DNA from: Xenorhabdus doucetiae
Lineage (GTDB): Bacteria; Pseudomonadota; Gammaproteobacteria; Enterobacterales; Enterobacteriaceae
Direction: 5' to 3'
DNA: 64,000 nucleotides
NCBI RefSeq assembly: GCF_000968195.1
Contig: NZ_FO704550.1
Location: 1,364,001 to 1,428,000, forward strand
The stretch's first letter is position 1, and each line of letters opens with the position of its first letter. The translations under genes and the position numbers were made by a program. Of this stretch, positions 51,224 through 61,035 are shown piece by piece. The notes below the pieces were generated by a model. The model ran no database searches, was not told where the DNA came from, and saw only the letters and a program-made list of their open reading frames with translations.

Positions 51224-51475
51224 GCGTATTATTTTCCTCCGGTAACTATTTCTGGGGGATTTGTCTCCTTATCACCGTTGTAACTTAGAATTCATGGGAT
51301 GTAGATAAATAAAATACATTCCTATTTTTTATGAATTAGGAATAATACCGATTAAAGCTAATTTATATTATTAAAAAGGTTTTATAGGGATGGATTAGAT
51401 TTATACTTGATTTTTTTATAAAAATATAAGTTCTTATTTTTTACCTCTTATTTAAATTAAAATTAATTTATCTAT

Positions 51476-52563
51476 CTTGGATTCGCATAGTAAGTGCAAT
51501 TTCTAAGAAAGGCGGTCAGTTGCTATAGTAGGCATCTTTCTCGCCAAAGGAAAATGCACTATGGCCTATACGCAACTGACCGAAACAGAAAGATACCAGA
51601 TTTTCGGCTTAAAAGAAGCCGGTTTTACACAACGTTTTATTGCAACGTCGCTTAATCGGGCCCCATCAACAATTAGCCGGGAATTGAGACGAAACCGGGA
51701 AGCCGAGAAATATGAACCTGAACAAGCTCAGCGTAAAGCATTAGAACGCCGTCATTCTAAGGTAAAAGCCGTAAAAATCACGCCAGAGATAACAAAGTGG
51801 ATAAAACAGTTAATTTGGCAAGATTTAAGTCCGGAACAAGTTGTGGGTTATCTCAAGCGGGAAGCGAAAATCTCTTTACATCATGAAACAATTTATCGAT
51901 TGATTTATAAAGATAAAATAAATGGCGGTGATTTATGGCAACATCTTAGGATAGCGAAAAAACCGTATCGTAAACGCTATGGAAGCCATGAGCACAGAGG
52001 AAAAATTAAAAACAGAGTCAGTATTGATAAGCGCCCAAAAATTGTTGATAAAAAGCAGCGTATTGGGGATTGGGAAGGGGATACTATCGTTGGCAAAGAT
52101 CGTAAAAGTGCCTTATTGACTTTAGTTGAACGAAAATCGTTATTTACGATCATCATTAAACTTGAAGATAAAACAGCAGAAGGTGTTGCCAAAGCGGCGA
52201 CAAGACATTTATCGATGATAAAACATAAAGTTAAAACAATTACCCTTTGATAACGGACTCAAATTTGCCCAACACGAACCGAATGGGTAAAAATTTTAAA
52301 GAAAAAATTTTATTTTGGTCATTCCTTTTTCCCCTTGGGAAAAGAGGGATAAATGAGAACATAAATGGATTAATCAGAGATTACTTCCCAAAAGGAACCG
52401 ATTTTAATAAGGTATCAGAGCGGGAGGTTAACCTTGTGGCAAACCGACTAAATAATCGACCACGTAAGACACGAGATTATAAAACACCGAATGAGTTATT
52501 TACAGGAACCCCAACTCATTTACTTCGTTCATTACGGTGTTGCGCTTAATATGCGAATCCAAG
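51476..52563 (+). mobile_element. IS30-family insertion sequence, copy 2 (damaged)
   Basis: It has the same terminal repeats as copy 1, CTTGGATTCGCATA (51476-51489) and TATGCGAATCCAAG (52550-52563), 1088 bp in all. It is flanked on both sides by TAT, a likely 3-bp target duplication. The orientation is opposite to copy 1, 12 kb away. About 100 bases near 52240-52340 differ strongly while the rest is nearly identical. Confidence 0.92.
51561..52549 (+). pseudogene. IS30 transposase with frameshift, copy 2
   Basis: The first 229 residues (51561-52250) are identical to the intact transposase up to KTITL. One extra base (ACCCTTTG where copy 1 has ACCTTTG) then shifts the frame. The 3' part (52247-52549) continues as the end of the transposase, from GINENINGLIRDYFPKGTDF onward. 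The second Asp motif (DNGLEF) is destroyed, so this copy is inactive as read, unless the changes are sequencing errors. Confidence 0.85.
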
Positions 52564-52850
52564 TATGTTTATTTATATGATGAGATAAACATCAGTATCT
52601 AAGAGAATAAAATAAACAGGCCTTGCTACCGCTGGAAAATCTGAACGTTTTGACTATATTTATAATATGAAGGTCATTGCGTAGGTGGCTCATGGTTTAT
52701 AACCGAAAGGATTTAAAATGGATTGCTGGATAATATATAAATCTATTTAAATTTTTTTAAAAATATAGCAATTGTCTAATTATTAACTTATTGAATTCTA
52801 ATGACGTTTATGATTTTGTAAATGGTTTTATTAAGTTATAGGAATGATAT

Positions 52851-54023
52851 ATGAAAAACTTACAAGTTCAAGATAAAGATCAACCTGGAATTTGGTATAG
52901 GGTAAGTCAGTTAAAGATAAAATTACGTCAGTTAAATATTGAGGCCGATATCTTTGCTAACGGAAGAAACCGGGTGATTGTCGATGTTTATATTCAATGC
53001 GCTGATTCTTATAATAATAAGGTAGTCGTTCCAAGTGATATTCTTTTACAGCATACTTGGCTTATTGATTATGACACAGGGGAAAAGCTTACCTGGCGGG
53101 CAAAGGAAGATGATAATTTTACCTGGGCTTATACGGATGAGCCTAATGAATTTACTGCAACGCCTGTAACACTAAAAACTCCATCTTTTACTAATTATGA
53201 AGAACACCATGATGGTCCTATTTTAAGCAGAGTAACCTTTTATATATACTGTTCACCCATCGCAGTAAATCAAATAAAACAAGTAGCGGCCTTGGTAGTG
53301 ACGCCAGGTAACACAGTACATTCTTCTGCATATGGAAAAGAATTTGATGCATGTATCCAACTTAACTCGAAAGCTGAAATATATTATAGGAGTGCAAATT
53401 TGGATATAGAGAGTGAATTAGTCACTAAACGGGAGGCTAATGAAGGAAACGATTGGTTTGGCTGGACCCAATATAATAAATACGTAAGGCTGAATCCAAG
53501 TGATCATTATGGTAGACGGAAGGTGGCAAAATTAGTAGTAGAAGATCCAACGAAGTTTGGAAAAGAATGGGGAGGAGCGGGATTTCTAGGGATAGATCAC
53601 GGTTATGGTCATCAGATTTATTGTGCAGATGAGAATGGTGTATGCAACCGCTATCTATATACTTATAGTTCTACGACTTATTACGTACATTATCTTTGGA
53701 CTCTGGAAGGACCACGGAAAGCCATCTTAGACCGATATTCTTGGAGTATAAGTGGTGGTGTGGGGCCGGATGTAAATTGCTTGATGATTGATAGGACTAT
53801 AAACATTGACGTAAGACAACGACCTGATGCGCTTTGTTTTACTATAATGGCTGTCGTAATACGCCCTCAGAAGACTATGACACATAATGAGTGGGCCAAA
53901 AATTTTTACATTACCATTTATGACCAATATGGAAATGCAGGAACATTTCTTATAGATCCTATACACGGTATTAGCATAGAAGAAAAGACCAACATTCATC
54001 TCGAAGATGCTAATCAATTTTAA
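52851..54023 (+). CDS. Unrecognised 390-residue protein upstream of the RHS gene
   Basis: A soluble protein with no signal peptide or membrane segment. It starts MKNLQVQDKDQPGIWYRVSQ and is rich in aromatic and beta-prone stretches (VIVDVYIQCADSYNNKVVVP, RVTFYIYCSPIAVNQIKQVA), suggesting a multi-domain beta sandwich. TATAGGAATGATATATG is a fair start context. It lies between an IS30 copy and the RHS gene, 269 bases before the latter. I know of no named family; a secreted or inclusion-type protein of an insect pathogen is conceivable. A 9-bp hairpin at 54039-54073 follows. Confidence 0.6.
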   Translation: MKNLQVQDKDQPGIWYRVSQLKIKLRQLNIEADIFANGRNRVIVDVYIQCADSYNNKVVVPSDILLQHTWLIDYDTGEKLTWRAKEDDNFTWAYTDEPNEFTATPVTLKTPSFTNYEEHHDGPILSRVTFYIYCSPIAVNQIKQVAALVVTPGNTVHSSAYGKEFDACIQLNSKAEIYYRSANLDIESELVTKREANEGNDWFGWTQYNKYVRLNPSDHYGRRKVAKLVVEDPTKFGKEWGGAGFLGIDHGYGHQIYCADENGVCNRYLYTYSSTTYYVHYLWTLEGPRKAILDRYSWSISGGVGPDVNCLMIDRTINIDVRQRPDALCFTIMAVVIRPQKTMTHNEWAKNFYITIYDQYGNAGTFLIDPIHGISIEEKTNIHLEDANQF

Positions 54024-54038
54024 AGAGATTAAATAGTA

Positions 54039-54073
54039 ATCCTGATTGGGTGATTGTTTAATTAAATCAGGAT
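54039..54073 (+). terminator. Hairpin after the 390-residue gene
   Basis: ATCCTGATT (54039-54047) and AATCAGGAT (54065-54073) pair perfectly 16 bases after the stop. A short T-containing stretch follows. A weak to fair terminator. Confidence 0.45.
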
Positions 54074-54093
54074 ATTGATTCTCTATACTTAAT

Positions 54094-54173
54094 CAACTTC
54101 AAGTTGCATTGTGTAAAAAAGAGACCACTTTATTCCCCCCTCTCTATGTCAGGGGGGAATAAATACATCTTCA
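54094..54173. repeat. Palindromic element with CTTCAAG ends before the RHS gene
   Basis: TTTATTCCCCCC (54129-54140) and GGGGGGAATAAA (54152-54163) form a perfect 12-bp stem. CTTCAAGTTGC precedes and CTTCAAGTAAG follows it. It shares the CTTCAAG-TGC start with the inverted repeat near 48370, so both belong to one family of short enterobacterial palindromes. It fills much of 54024-54292. Confidence 0.6.
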
Positions 54174-54292
54174 AGTAAGATGAGTATATAACGTTTTTTT
54201 GCCCGTTGCCGTAATGAGTCTTTCTTGCACATCCTTTATTGATGAAATGAGAAAACCCATTTCCCCCTAAAATCAATAAGTGAGGCAGCAAA

Positions 54293-57200
54293 ATGCAGAA
54301 CGATTTTTTCTCGCAGGCCCACAACTTTCAAAGTGCTGCCACGGGCAGCGTTGATCCCCGCACCGGCCTGTTTACGTATAATCTGCTGATTGCCCAGTTA
54401 ACCGGCAATCATCACCTCGGCCCGGCCCAGACCATCGCGCTGGCGTATCACCCGCTGAATACCGGCAACCGCGGGTTCGGTATCGGCTTTTCCCTGGGGC
54501 TGACCCAGTATGACCGCCAGCACCGGCTGTTAAGCCTGTCCACCGGCGAGCGCTATAAGGTGGATGAATACGCGGATACCGTCTACCTGAAACAGTATAA
54601 GCAGGATGTGGTGCGGTTTGAAAAGGATGTTGCCCAAAATGTTTACCGCGTGATCCATAAGTCCGGCATAGTGGAAGTGCTGACCGGGCCGGACAATGCC
54701 TATTCCCTCAAGGTGCCGACCCGGATCATCAACCCGCTGGGGTATGGCCTGACACTGGACTGGGGCCGTCATTTTGGTGAGACCCCGGGCCTGACGGCGA
54801 TCACGGATGACACCGGGCGGGTGTTGTTAAGCGTGGAGTATGAAACCGGCAGTGACACCCGTTTCACGGTCTGGCCGGGCATGACAGAGGCTTACACCAT
54901 TCAGGTGTTGTTCAGGAACGACTATGTGACCCAGGTGAAAAAAGAGACCCCGGCCGATCCCCCGTTGGTTTGGGCGCTGGAGTATGATGTCGATAACCGG
55001 TTTTTGAACCGGATCGTTTCCCCGACCGGGTTGACGGAGCAGGTGCATTATTACGCCCGGGGCCACCGGTTTCCTGACGGGGCACCGCTGTCGTATTTAC
55101 CGTATGTCACCCGCTACACGCAATTCCCCGGCCACGGCCCTGAGATTGTGCGCACCTATGAATACACCGTGGCGAACTTTCTCGGTCACGGCGCGCAGGG
55201 CCGCTGGCACCCGGATGAGGATTACCTTTACGGTACCCTGAGTGATTATCAATATGGCTCGACGGAACACTGGGATAACGGGACATCACAACGCCATATT
55301 ACCCGGCGCTATAACCAATACCACCTGCTGGTTTCTGAAACCACGGAGCAGAACGGCTGCAAGCGGGTGCACCAGACGGACTATTATGCCCGGACGGGCA
55401 GTCCGTTTAAGGCCCAACCGCCCCAGTTCCAGATGCCCAAAAGGGCCACGGTCAGCTTTAATGACGCCGCTGGCAGTGAGGTGATGCAGACCGAGTTCGA
55501 TGAAGCGGGGAACCCGACCGTGCAGATTACGCCGGATGGCACCCGCACGGACTGGGTCTATTACCCGGCAGGCGAGGCCGCCGGGAAAGACAAGAAAGGT
55601 CAGCAAGACAAAAAAGGCGGCGGCTGTCCGACTTCCCCGCAGGGGTTCGTGCGTTTTGTCAAGTCCAAAACGGTCACCCCGGGCAAAGCCTCGCCGGCAG
55701 GGAGTTATGAGGATGCGCCGGTCCATCAAACCGTTTACCGCTATGAAACGTTACCGACGCGCCCCGGTGCGCCTTGTGATGATGCGGTGGTCTGTATCTA
55801 TCAGGGCGAATATAGCGCCGGGCGGTTGCTGCATGAAAGCCGGATCAGTTACGTGAATGATGTGACGTCGCAAGATCACGGGCGTATTCAGCGCATTGAT
55901 AAGACCAAATATGCCCTGCCGGAAGAAGCGGCGGCCGGCAAGGCCTGGACGAATACCCAAACGTTCAGCTATGCCCTTGAAGGGGAGGCGTTGGTGAAAA
56001 GGACCCGGTGGACCGGGCATGACCAACTCAGCCTGACGACCCGGCGCCGGCAATCACAGGTCAGCGGCAAACTGTGGCATGAAGTGGATGCCCAGCAACG
56101 CACGGCCCGGTATGACTATGATCACCTTGGCCGGCTCGTCACGCAGGTCAGTAATGCGCAGACCGACTATAGCCAACAGGTGCAGTATGCCTATGCCATT
56201 GAAGAGGCGGGCGTGGCGACAACCACGAAAACCGATGTGTGGGGCAGCCAAGCGCGTGTGCGCTTTGACGGGCTGGGGCAGCCCTATCAACAGGCGCGGC
56301 TGGAGAAGGGGCAGGAAGATCAGGGCTGGCAGTTACTGGCTGACACGGAACGGGACAGTTGGGGGCGGGTGGTGAGCCAAAGCCATTATGACTGGCTGCC
56401 CAGAGAGGAAAACGCGGGTCAGGTGAGTCAGGTGGCTGTCCGGCAGCGCTTTGAATACGATGACTGGGGAAACGTCCACCGGGTTATCCGGGACACGGGC
56501 GAGACTCTCCGGCACGATTATGATCCGGTGACCCGGACGGCGCAGATAACCCGGCAGGCGGGGGGATTACCGTTCAGTCACTGTACCGTGGTATATGATC
56601 AGCGCCACCAGCCGGTCACCACCACGCTCTACGACAGTCAGGGCAAACAATATAGCCAGCAACAGAGTCACTATGACGGACTGGGGCGGTTACGGGCCAC
56701 CGTTGACGCACTGGGGCAAAAAACCGAATACACCTATGACCTGTTGGGCCGGGTCTCCCGTATCCGGCACAGCGACGGCACGGTGATCCAAAAATCCTAC
56801 GCCCCGTTCAGCACGGGCAATCTGGTGACGCAGATCCAGGCCGGCGATATTATCCTGGGGAGGCGCGAATTCGACAGCCTGCACCGGGTGGTATCGACCA
56901 CCCGTGGCGGACGGACCTATCACGCCCGCTACCTGCAAGACAGCCCGTTGCCCGGCCAGATCACCGACCCGCTGGGCAATATTGTCACTCACCGCTATGA
57001 ACCGCGGTTAGGCAATGCCCTGACGCAGACTGACGCAGCGGAAATCCAGCAGCGCTTTGCCTACGATCCGAAAACCGGCGCGATGACCCGCGCCCGTGCC
57101 GTCCAGCAGGCGGCCCGCGACCTGCACTATTCCGCCGCCGGCCGGTTACAGCAGGAAACCTTCCGCTTTGAGGACAGCGGCGCAGGTGCCGCGCGGACAG

Positions 57201-59371
57201 CCGGCTATAGCTATTCACCGGGGGGACAGCTAACGGGCTATCAGGATGTGGCGGGGAACCGCCGGCAGGTGCGTTTTGATCAGTATGGCCGCCCGGTAGC
57301 AGCCGGTGATCCGGCGATTGATATCACGCTGGCCTATGACGCGGCCAGCCGGGTCAAAAGCTGGCAGGTGCACGATAAACAGCATGACCGGCAATTAACC
57401 ACGGTCGTGGATTTTGATGATTTTGGCCGTGAGGTCCGCCGGCAGATCCAGACGGCTGGCGATACGCTGACTCTCGAACAACGTTATACGGTCAACGGGC
57501 AGGTAGCCTCGCGCACGACCCGTTCCCAACAGGCCGGCCTGTTACGGCAGGAGACTTATGAGTACGATCCCGCCCGCCACTGGCTGACGGTGTACGATTG
57601 CAGCGGGGCGGAACAGCCCAAGGATGCTTACGGTGTCAGTATTGCCCGGCAGCGTTTTACCTATGACATGCTGGGCAATATGCTGACCTGCACCACAACA
57701 CTGGCGGACGGCAGCCGTGATACGGCGACCTTTGCCTACAGTGTGTCCGATCCCTGCCAGTTGCAGGCCGTCACCCATACCCACCCCCACTACCCGGCCA
57801 CGATCACCCTGGCGTATGACGGTGCCGGCCGCCTGATCCGGGATGAAGCCGGGCGCCGGCTCACTTATGATGCGTTGGGGCGGCTGGCGGCGGTCCATCA
57901 GGGAGAGACCGCCGGGACTTATGGCTATGACGCCGCAGATCGTTTGGTGTTACAGCAAATGGGAACAGACCATACTCACGAGCTGTATTATCAGGGGGCC
58001 ACGCGGGTGGCGGAAATCTTGCGTGAGCAGGGCACCGTGACCCGTTTGTTGCAGGCGCACGGCGCCCCGGCCGCCACCGTGACCGGGGCGGAAACCCACT
58101 TGCTGGGCACGGATAACCACGGCAGTGTGCTGGTCAACCAGCAAGGTGACGGCACAGAAACCCGTTATCGCTATTCGCCTTACGGGCAGCAGGCCCCGGC
58201 TGAACAGGCGGCGGCTATCCCGGCCTATAATGGTGAACGCCTTGATCCGGTCGGGGGCGGCTATCTGCTGGGTAACGGCTACCGGGCCTATAACCCGGTC
58301 CTGATGCGCTTTAATGCCCCCGACAGCGAGAGCCCGTTTGGGGCCGGGGGGCTGAATGCTTATGCCTATTGCCTGGGTGACCCCATCAACCGGATTGACC
58401 CGACGGGGCATTTCAGTTGGGGCAGTATTTTTGGCATCGTATTGGGCGCCGTCGGGTTGGTGGTGGGGATAGCGTTGGCGATCCCGACCGGGGGCGCGTC
58501 CCTGAGCGTCAGCGGGGCGATTATCGCCGGGCTGGGCGTGATTGCGGATGTCACGGGGATCGCCAGTGCGGCCACCGAAGAGAGCAACCCGCAGGCGTCG
58601 GCCATTCTTGGCTGGGTGTCCCTGGGGTTTGGGGTGGCCAGTCTGGGCGCCGCCGGTGCGATCGGGATTGCCAATGGCTTACAGCGGCTGGGCCGGCGGC
58701 TGACTGACGCGTTTAGTGAGGGACTTTCCGGCCGGGGAACCGCGCGAATAAATCTGGCTCCTCTTCCAAGGCCAGGAAGTAATGATTATGAAATCGCGTT
58801 CAGGCATGCTATGAGCGATAATAGGATTATGCAAATTGAAAACCCTGTTGGCAGCGGTATTTATACTGTAGGACTCGAAACTAACGGATTATTGCCTGAG
58901 GGAGGAGAAGTAGAATACTTGAGAAACGCGCTATTCAGACCAAGAGGAGACAACTCCACAATAGAAATTATCAATAATATCACTGTATTAGGGCCAAGAA
59001 CTCAAAGGCCAATAAATATCTCAAATGAAGATTTTGAAACATTATATTTGCACTTTATACGTGATAGCATATTAAATGCTCGTGACATAAATCATTCTGT
59101 TATTAATACTGTTAATGATTTTCGCTATATGGTGAATTCTAGCATAGCAGAAAGATCAGAAATTAGTGTTGAGAGGATTAATAGGATGATATATGTGTGG
59201 AGAATGGCCGGATTTTCTCATTTTAGTGCAAATGAGTGGATATATAGTGCATTACGACATTTATCTCCTGATCTAAATTTTCCGCAAAATATAACATTAG
59301 GTAATAATGCATTTGAATTTTTTAACCAAAATATCATTTCAGATATCAGGAATTTAGATGTAATAAATTAA
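54293..59371 (+). CDS. RHS-repeat protein with a polymorphic toxin C-terminus
   Basis: A 1692-residue RHS/YD-repeat protein. The N-terminus (FSQAHNFQSAATGSVDPRTG) starts a shell-forming part with many YD units (YDYDHLGRLVTQ, YDLLGRVSRI, YDALGRLAAV). The RHS core closes with the hallmark NAYAYCLGDPINRIDPTGH near residue 1370. A hydrophobic, Gly/Ala-rich stretch (about residues 1375-1465) and a C-terminal tip (about 1485-1692) follow. The base composition drops from GC-rich to strongly AT-rich near 58745, the usual sign of an exchanged toxin module. The tip has no motif I recognise. It resembles standalone RHS and TccC-like insecticidal proteins. Confidence 0.85.
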   Translation: MQNDFFSQAHNFQSAATGSVDPRTGLFTYNLLIAQLTGNHHLGPAQTIALAYHPLNTGNRGFGIGFSLGLTQYDRQHRLLSLSTGERYKVDEYADTVYLKQYKQDVVRFEKDVAQNVYRVIHKSGIVEVLTGPDNAYSLKVPTRIINPLGYGLTLDWGRHFGETPGLTAITDDTGRVLLSVEYETGSDTRFTVWPGMTEAYTIQVLFRNDYVTQVKKETPADPPLVWALEYDVDNRFLNRIVSPTGLTEQVHYYARGHRFPDGAPLSYLPYVTRYTQFPGHGPEIVRTYEYTVANFLGHGAQGRWHPDEDYLYGTLSDYQYGSTEHWDNGTSQRHITRRYNQYHLLVSETTEQNGCKRVHQTDYYARTGSPFKAQPPQFQMPKRATVSFNDAAGSEVMQTEFDEAGNPTVQITPDGTRTDWVYYPAGEAAGKDKKGQQDKKGGGCPTSPQGFVRFVKSKTVTPGKASPAGSYEDAPVHQTVYRYETLPTRPGAPCDDAVVCIYQGEYSAGRLLHESRISYVNDVTSQDHGRIQRIDKTKYALPEEAAAGKAWTNTQTFSYALEGEALVKRTRWTGHDQLSLTTRRRQSQVSGKLWHEVDAQQRTARYDYDHLGRLVTQVSNAQTDYSQQVQYAYAIEEAGVATTTKTDVWGSQARVRFDGLGQPYQQARLEKGQEDQGWQLLADTERDSWGRVVSQSHYDWLPREENAGQVSQVAVRQRFEYDDWGNVHRVIRDTGETLRHDYDPVTRTAQITRQAGGLPFSHCTVVYDQRHQPVTTTLYDSQGKQYSQQQSHYDGLGRLRATVDALGQKTEYTYDLLGRVSRIRHSDGTVIQKSYAPFSTGNLVTQIQAGDIILGRREFDSLHRVVSTTRGGRTYHARYLQDSPLPGQITDPLGNIVTHRYEPRLGNALTQTDAAEIQQRFAYDPKTGAMTRARAVQQAARDLHYSAAGRLQQETFRFEDSGAGAARTAGYSYSPGGQLTGYQDVAGNRRQVRFDQYGRPVAAGDPAIDITLAYDAASRVKSWQVHDKQHDRQLTTVVDFDDFGREVRRQIQTAGDTLTLEQRYTVNGQVASRTTRSQQAGLLRQETYEYDPARHWLTVYDCSGAEQPKDAYGVSIARQRFTYDMLGNMLTCTTTLADGSRDTATFAYSVSDPCQLQAVTHTHPHYPATITLAYDGAGRLIRDEAGRRLTYDALGRLAAVHQGETAGTYGYDAADRLVLQQMGTDHTHELYYQGATRVAEILREQGTVTRLLQAHGAPAATVTGAETHLLGTDNHGSVLVNQQGDGTETRYRYSPYGQQAPAEQAAAIPAYNGERLDPVGGGYLLGNGYRAYNPVLMRFNAPDSESPFGAGGLNAYAYCLGDPINRIDPTGHFSWGSIFGIVLGAVGLVVGIALAIPTGGASLSVSGAIIAGLGVIADVTGIASAATEESNPQASAILGWVSLGFGVASLGAAGAIGIANGLQRLGRRLTDAFSEGLSGRGTARINLAPLPRPGSNDYEIAFRHAMSDNRIMQIENPVGSGIYTVGLETNGLLPEGGEVEYLRNALFRPRGDNSTIEIINNITVLGPRTQRPINISNEDFETLYLHFIRDSILNARDINHSVINTVNDFRYMVNSSIAERSEISVERINRMIYVWRMAGFSHFSANEWIYSALRHLSPDLNFPQNITLGNNAFEFFNQNIISDIRNLDVIN

Positions 59372-59490
59372 ATAACACTCCAAGGTTGTTGATTACAATT
59401 TGCAATTTTTTCCATTAGTGTCTTAACTTAGGACGTAAAAACATAATGAAATTCCTAAACCAATAATCTAAACAATTCTGGAGGTTACAT

Positions 59491-59742
59491 ATGGGTATCC
59501 TGTCATGGATTATCTTTGGCCTGATTGCTGGAATTCTTGCTAAATGGATTATGCCGGGAAATAACAGTAGTGGCATCATTATGACCGTGATTTTAGGCAT
59601 CGTGGGTGCCGTTGTGGGTGGGTACATCAGTACATTCCTTGGCATGGGAAAAGTGGATGGCTTTAATTTAGGCAGTTTCGTTATTGCCGTGATTGGCGCA
59701 ATCATTGTCCTGTTTGCCTACCATAAAATTGCTAACCAATAG
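59491..59742 (+). CDS. GlsB/YeaQ/YmgE family membrane protein
   Basis: An 83-residue protein with three membrane helices and the family pattern MGILSWIIFGLIAGILAKWI, followed by MTVILGIVGAVVGGYIS near residue 31. Members are transglycosylase-associated, stress-linked small membrane proteins of unknown mechanism. GGAGGTTACAT lies six bases before the ATG. It is not an obvious immunity gene for the RHS toxin, since it is a conserved housekeeping-type family. The 119 bases before it are empty. Confidence 0.9.
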   Translation: MGILSWIIFGLIAGILAKWIMPGNNSSGIIMTVILGIVGAVVGGYISTFLGMGKVDGFNLGSFVIAVIGAIIVLFAYHKIANQ

Positions 59743-59803
59743 CTTTATATATCAATCGCTTTACCTATTTGTTTTAAGGATCGGACTCCATATGATGAAT
59801 AAC

Positions 59804-59834
59804 AAAAAAAGGGCATGCTATTTTGCTGCCCTTT
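59804..59834 (-). terminator. Terminator after sseA
   Basis: On the reverse strand AAAGGGCA and TGCCCTTT form an 8-bp stem followed by a run of seven T residues (A run on the plus strand at 59804-59810). It lies 40 bases after the sseA stop. A strong intrinsic terminator. Confidence 0.82.
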
Positions 59835-59874
59835 GTTATTGTTCATTATTTCCAATGAGCTGTTTTGCTAATTG

Positions 59875-60714
59875 TTATTTTTCTAACGGCAGTGAATCAT
59901 CGGCTCCCCATTCAGCCCAAGAACCATCGTATAATTTTACTTCTTTGTGACCCATCATATCGAGACCCAACGCTAAAACGGCGGCGGTCATGCCAGAGCC
60001 ACAACTGGTAATCATGGGCTGGTCTAAATTAACGCCTTGTTGACGGAATATTGCCGCCATTTCTTCTGCTGATTTATAACGCCCATGATCAATCAATGCC
60101 GTCCACGGCACATTTTTAGCGCCGGGTAGATGCCCCATTCTCAAGCCGGGTCGGGGTTCCGGCACTTTGGCTTGAAAACGGTCTTCGGCTCGGGCATCAA
60201 TAAACTGTACAGGAGCATGATTATGCAGTGCAGCCAGGATCTGCGCCTGAGAACAGACTTTTTCAGGCGTAAACTGAACATTGAAAACGTCGGGGGTACG
60301 GGCAACTTTTCCCGATTCGGTGGGGTAACCGGCTTGTTGCCAGCCTTGTAAGCCCCCCTCAAGAATACGGATATGACGGGCACCAAAGATGTTGAACGTC
60401 CACCAGGCCCGCGGGGCGGAAAACATATTTCCCTGATCGTAAATCACCACTAAATGATTTTCACTGATGCCCATGTCACTCACCGCTTGGCGGAATGTTT
60501 CTGGCTCTGGCAGCATGTGCGGCAGGTTGGTTTGCAGATTGGCGACTTTATCAAGATCAAAAAACTGCGCACCCGGAATATGTTTTTCTAACCAGAGTTG
60601 GTGATAATCAATGGATTGGGTGGGCATTGGGGCACTGGCATCAACGACAACAACATTCTCATCAAAGAGATGCTCGTTTAACCATTGTGGGCTGACAAAA
60701 TATTCATTTTTCAT
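59875..60714 (-). CDS. sseA: SseA, 3-mercaptopyruvate sulfurtransferase
   Basis: A 279-residue two-rhodanese protein. The first domain has FVSPQWLNEHLFDENVVVVD and HIPGAQFFDLDKVA with LPHMLPEPETFRQAV. The second ends in the catalytic loop TSCGSGMTAAVLALGL near residue 235 (active-site Cys). It moves sulfur from 3-mercaptopyruvate to acceptors such as cyanide or thioredoxin. The ATG at 60714 has AGGA five bases upstream; an earlier ATG at 60726 has no ribosome site. CGSGMTA where E. coli has CGSGVTA is typical. Confidence 0.93.
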   Translation of the reverse strand: MKNEYFVSPQWLNEHLFDENVVVVDASAPMPTQSIDYHQLWLEKHIPGAQFFDLDKVANLQTNLPHMLPEPETFRQAVSDMGISENHLVVIYDQGNMFSAPRAWWTFNIFGARHIRILEGGLQGWQQAGYPTESGKVARTPDVFNVQFTPEKVCSQAQILAALHNHAPVQFIDARAEDRFQAKVPEPRPGLRMGHLPGAKNVPWTALIDHGRYKSAEEMAAIFRQQGVNLDQPMITSCGSGMTAAVLALGLDMMGHKEVKLYDGSWAEWGADDSLPLEK

Positions 60715-60752
60715 GCGCTTCCTCATTTGGTGTTACGATCCAAGCCAAGGTA

Positions 60753-60908
60753 TTATTGTTGCCCGACTGAAGTATTTTCCTGCTGAGTCTGTTGGGGTTC
60801 TTCGGCGGGAGTGGTTGAGCGGGTATATATATTCATCCCCGCCAGAAAGATCCCTCCAACTGAACCGATAGAAAATAATATGATGATAATAAGCAGGATT
60901 TTTTTCAT
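60753..60908 (-). CDS. Small single-pass membrane protein
   Basis: A 51-residue protein starting MKKILLIIIILFSIGSVGGI, one membrane helix, then a polar tail rich in Gln, Thr and Glu. GGATACTGAG precedes the ATG at 60908. A longer frame reaches 60944. It lies 38 bases before sseA on the same strand and may be cotranscribed with it. I cannot name a family. Confidence 0.55.
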   Translation of the reverse strand: MKKILLIIIILFSIGSVGGIFLAGMNIYTRSTTPAEEPQQTQQENTSVGQQ

Positions 60909-61035
60909 CTCAGTATCCAATAAGGTTTTAATAAAGCGTGACAATAGCCATAAAAAGCCGAAAGATAGAAGGCCAAAAGTATATCGGCTTCTACACGGCA
61001 GACAAGCGATAACCCATTTTTGAGCAGCAAAACTT

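Noticed and set aside
54530..58674. Many antisense frames of 60-150 codons across the RHS gene
   Set aside because: They are by-products of GC-rich YD-repeat coding DNA and lack ribosome sites or homology.
59693..59950. An 85-codon plus-strand frame over the sseA 3' end
   Set aside because: It runs through the strong sseA terminator and the end of sseA in antisense, has no ribosome site at its start, and gives no recognisable protein.
60909..61035. A LexA box before dinG
   Set aside because: No CTG-N10-CAG palindrome of acceptable quality is visible, so SOS control is not claimed.
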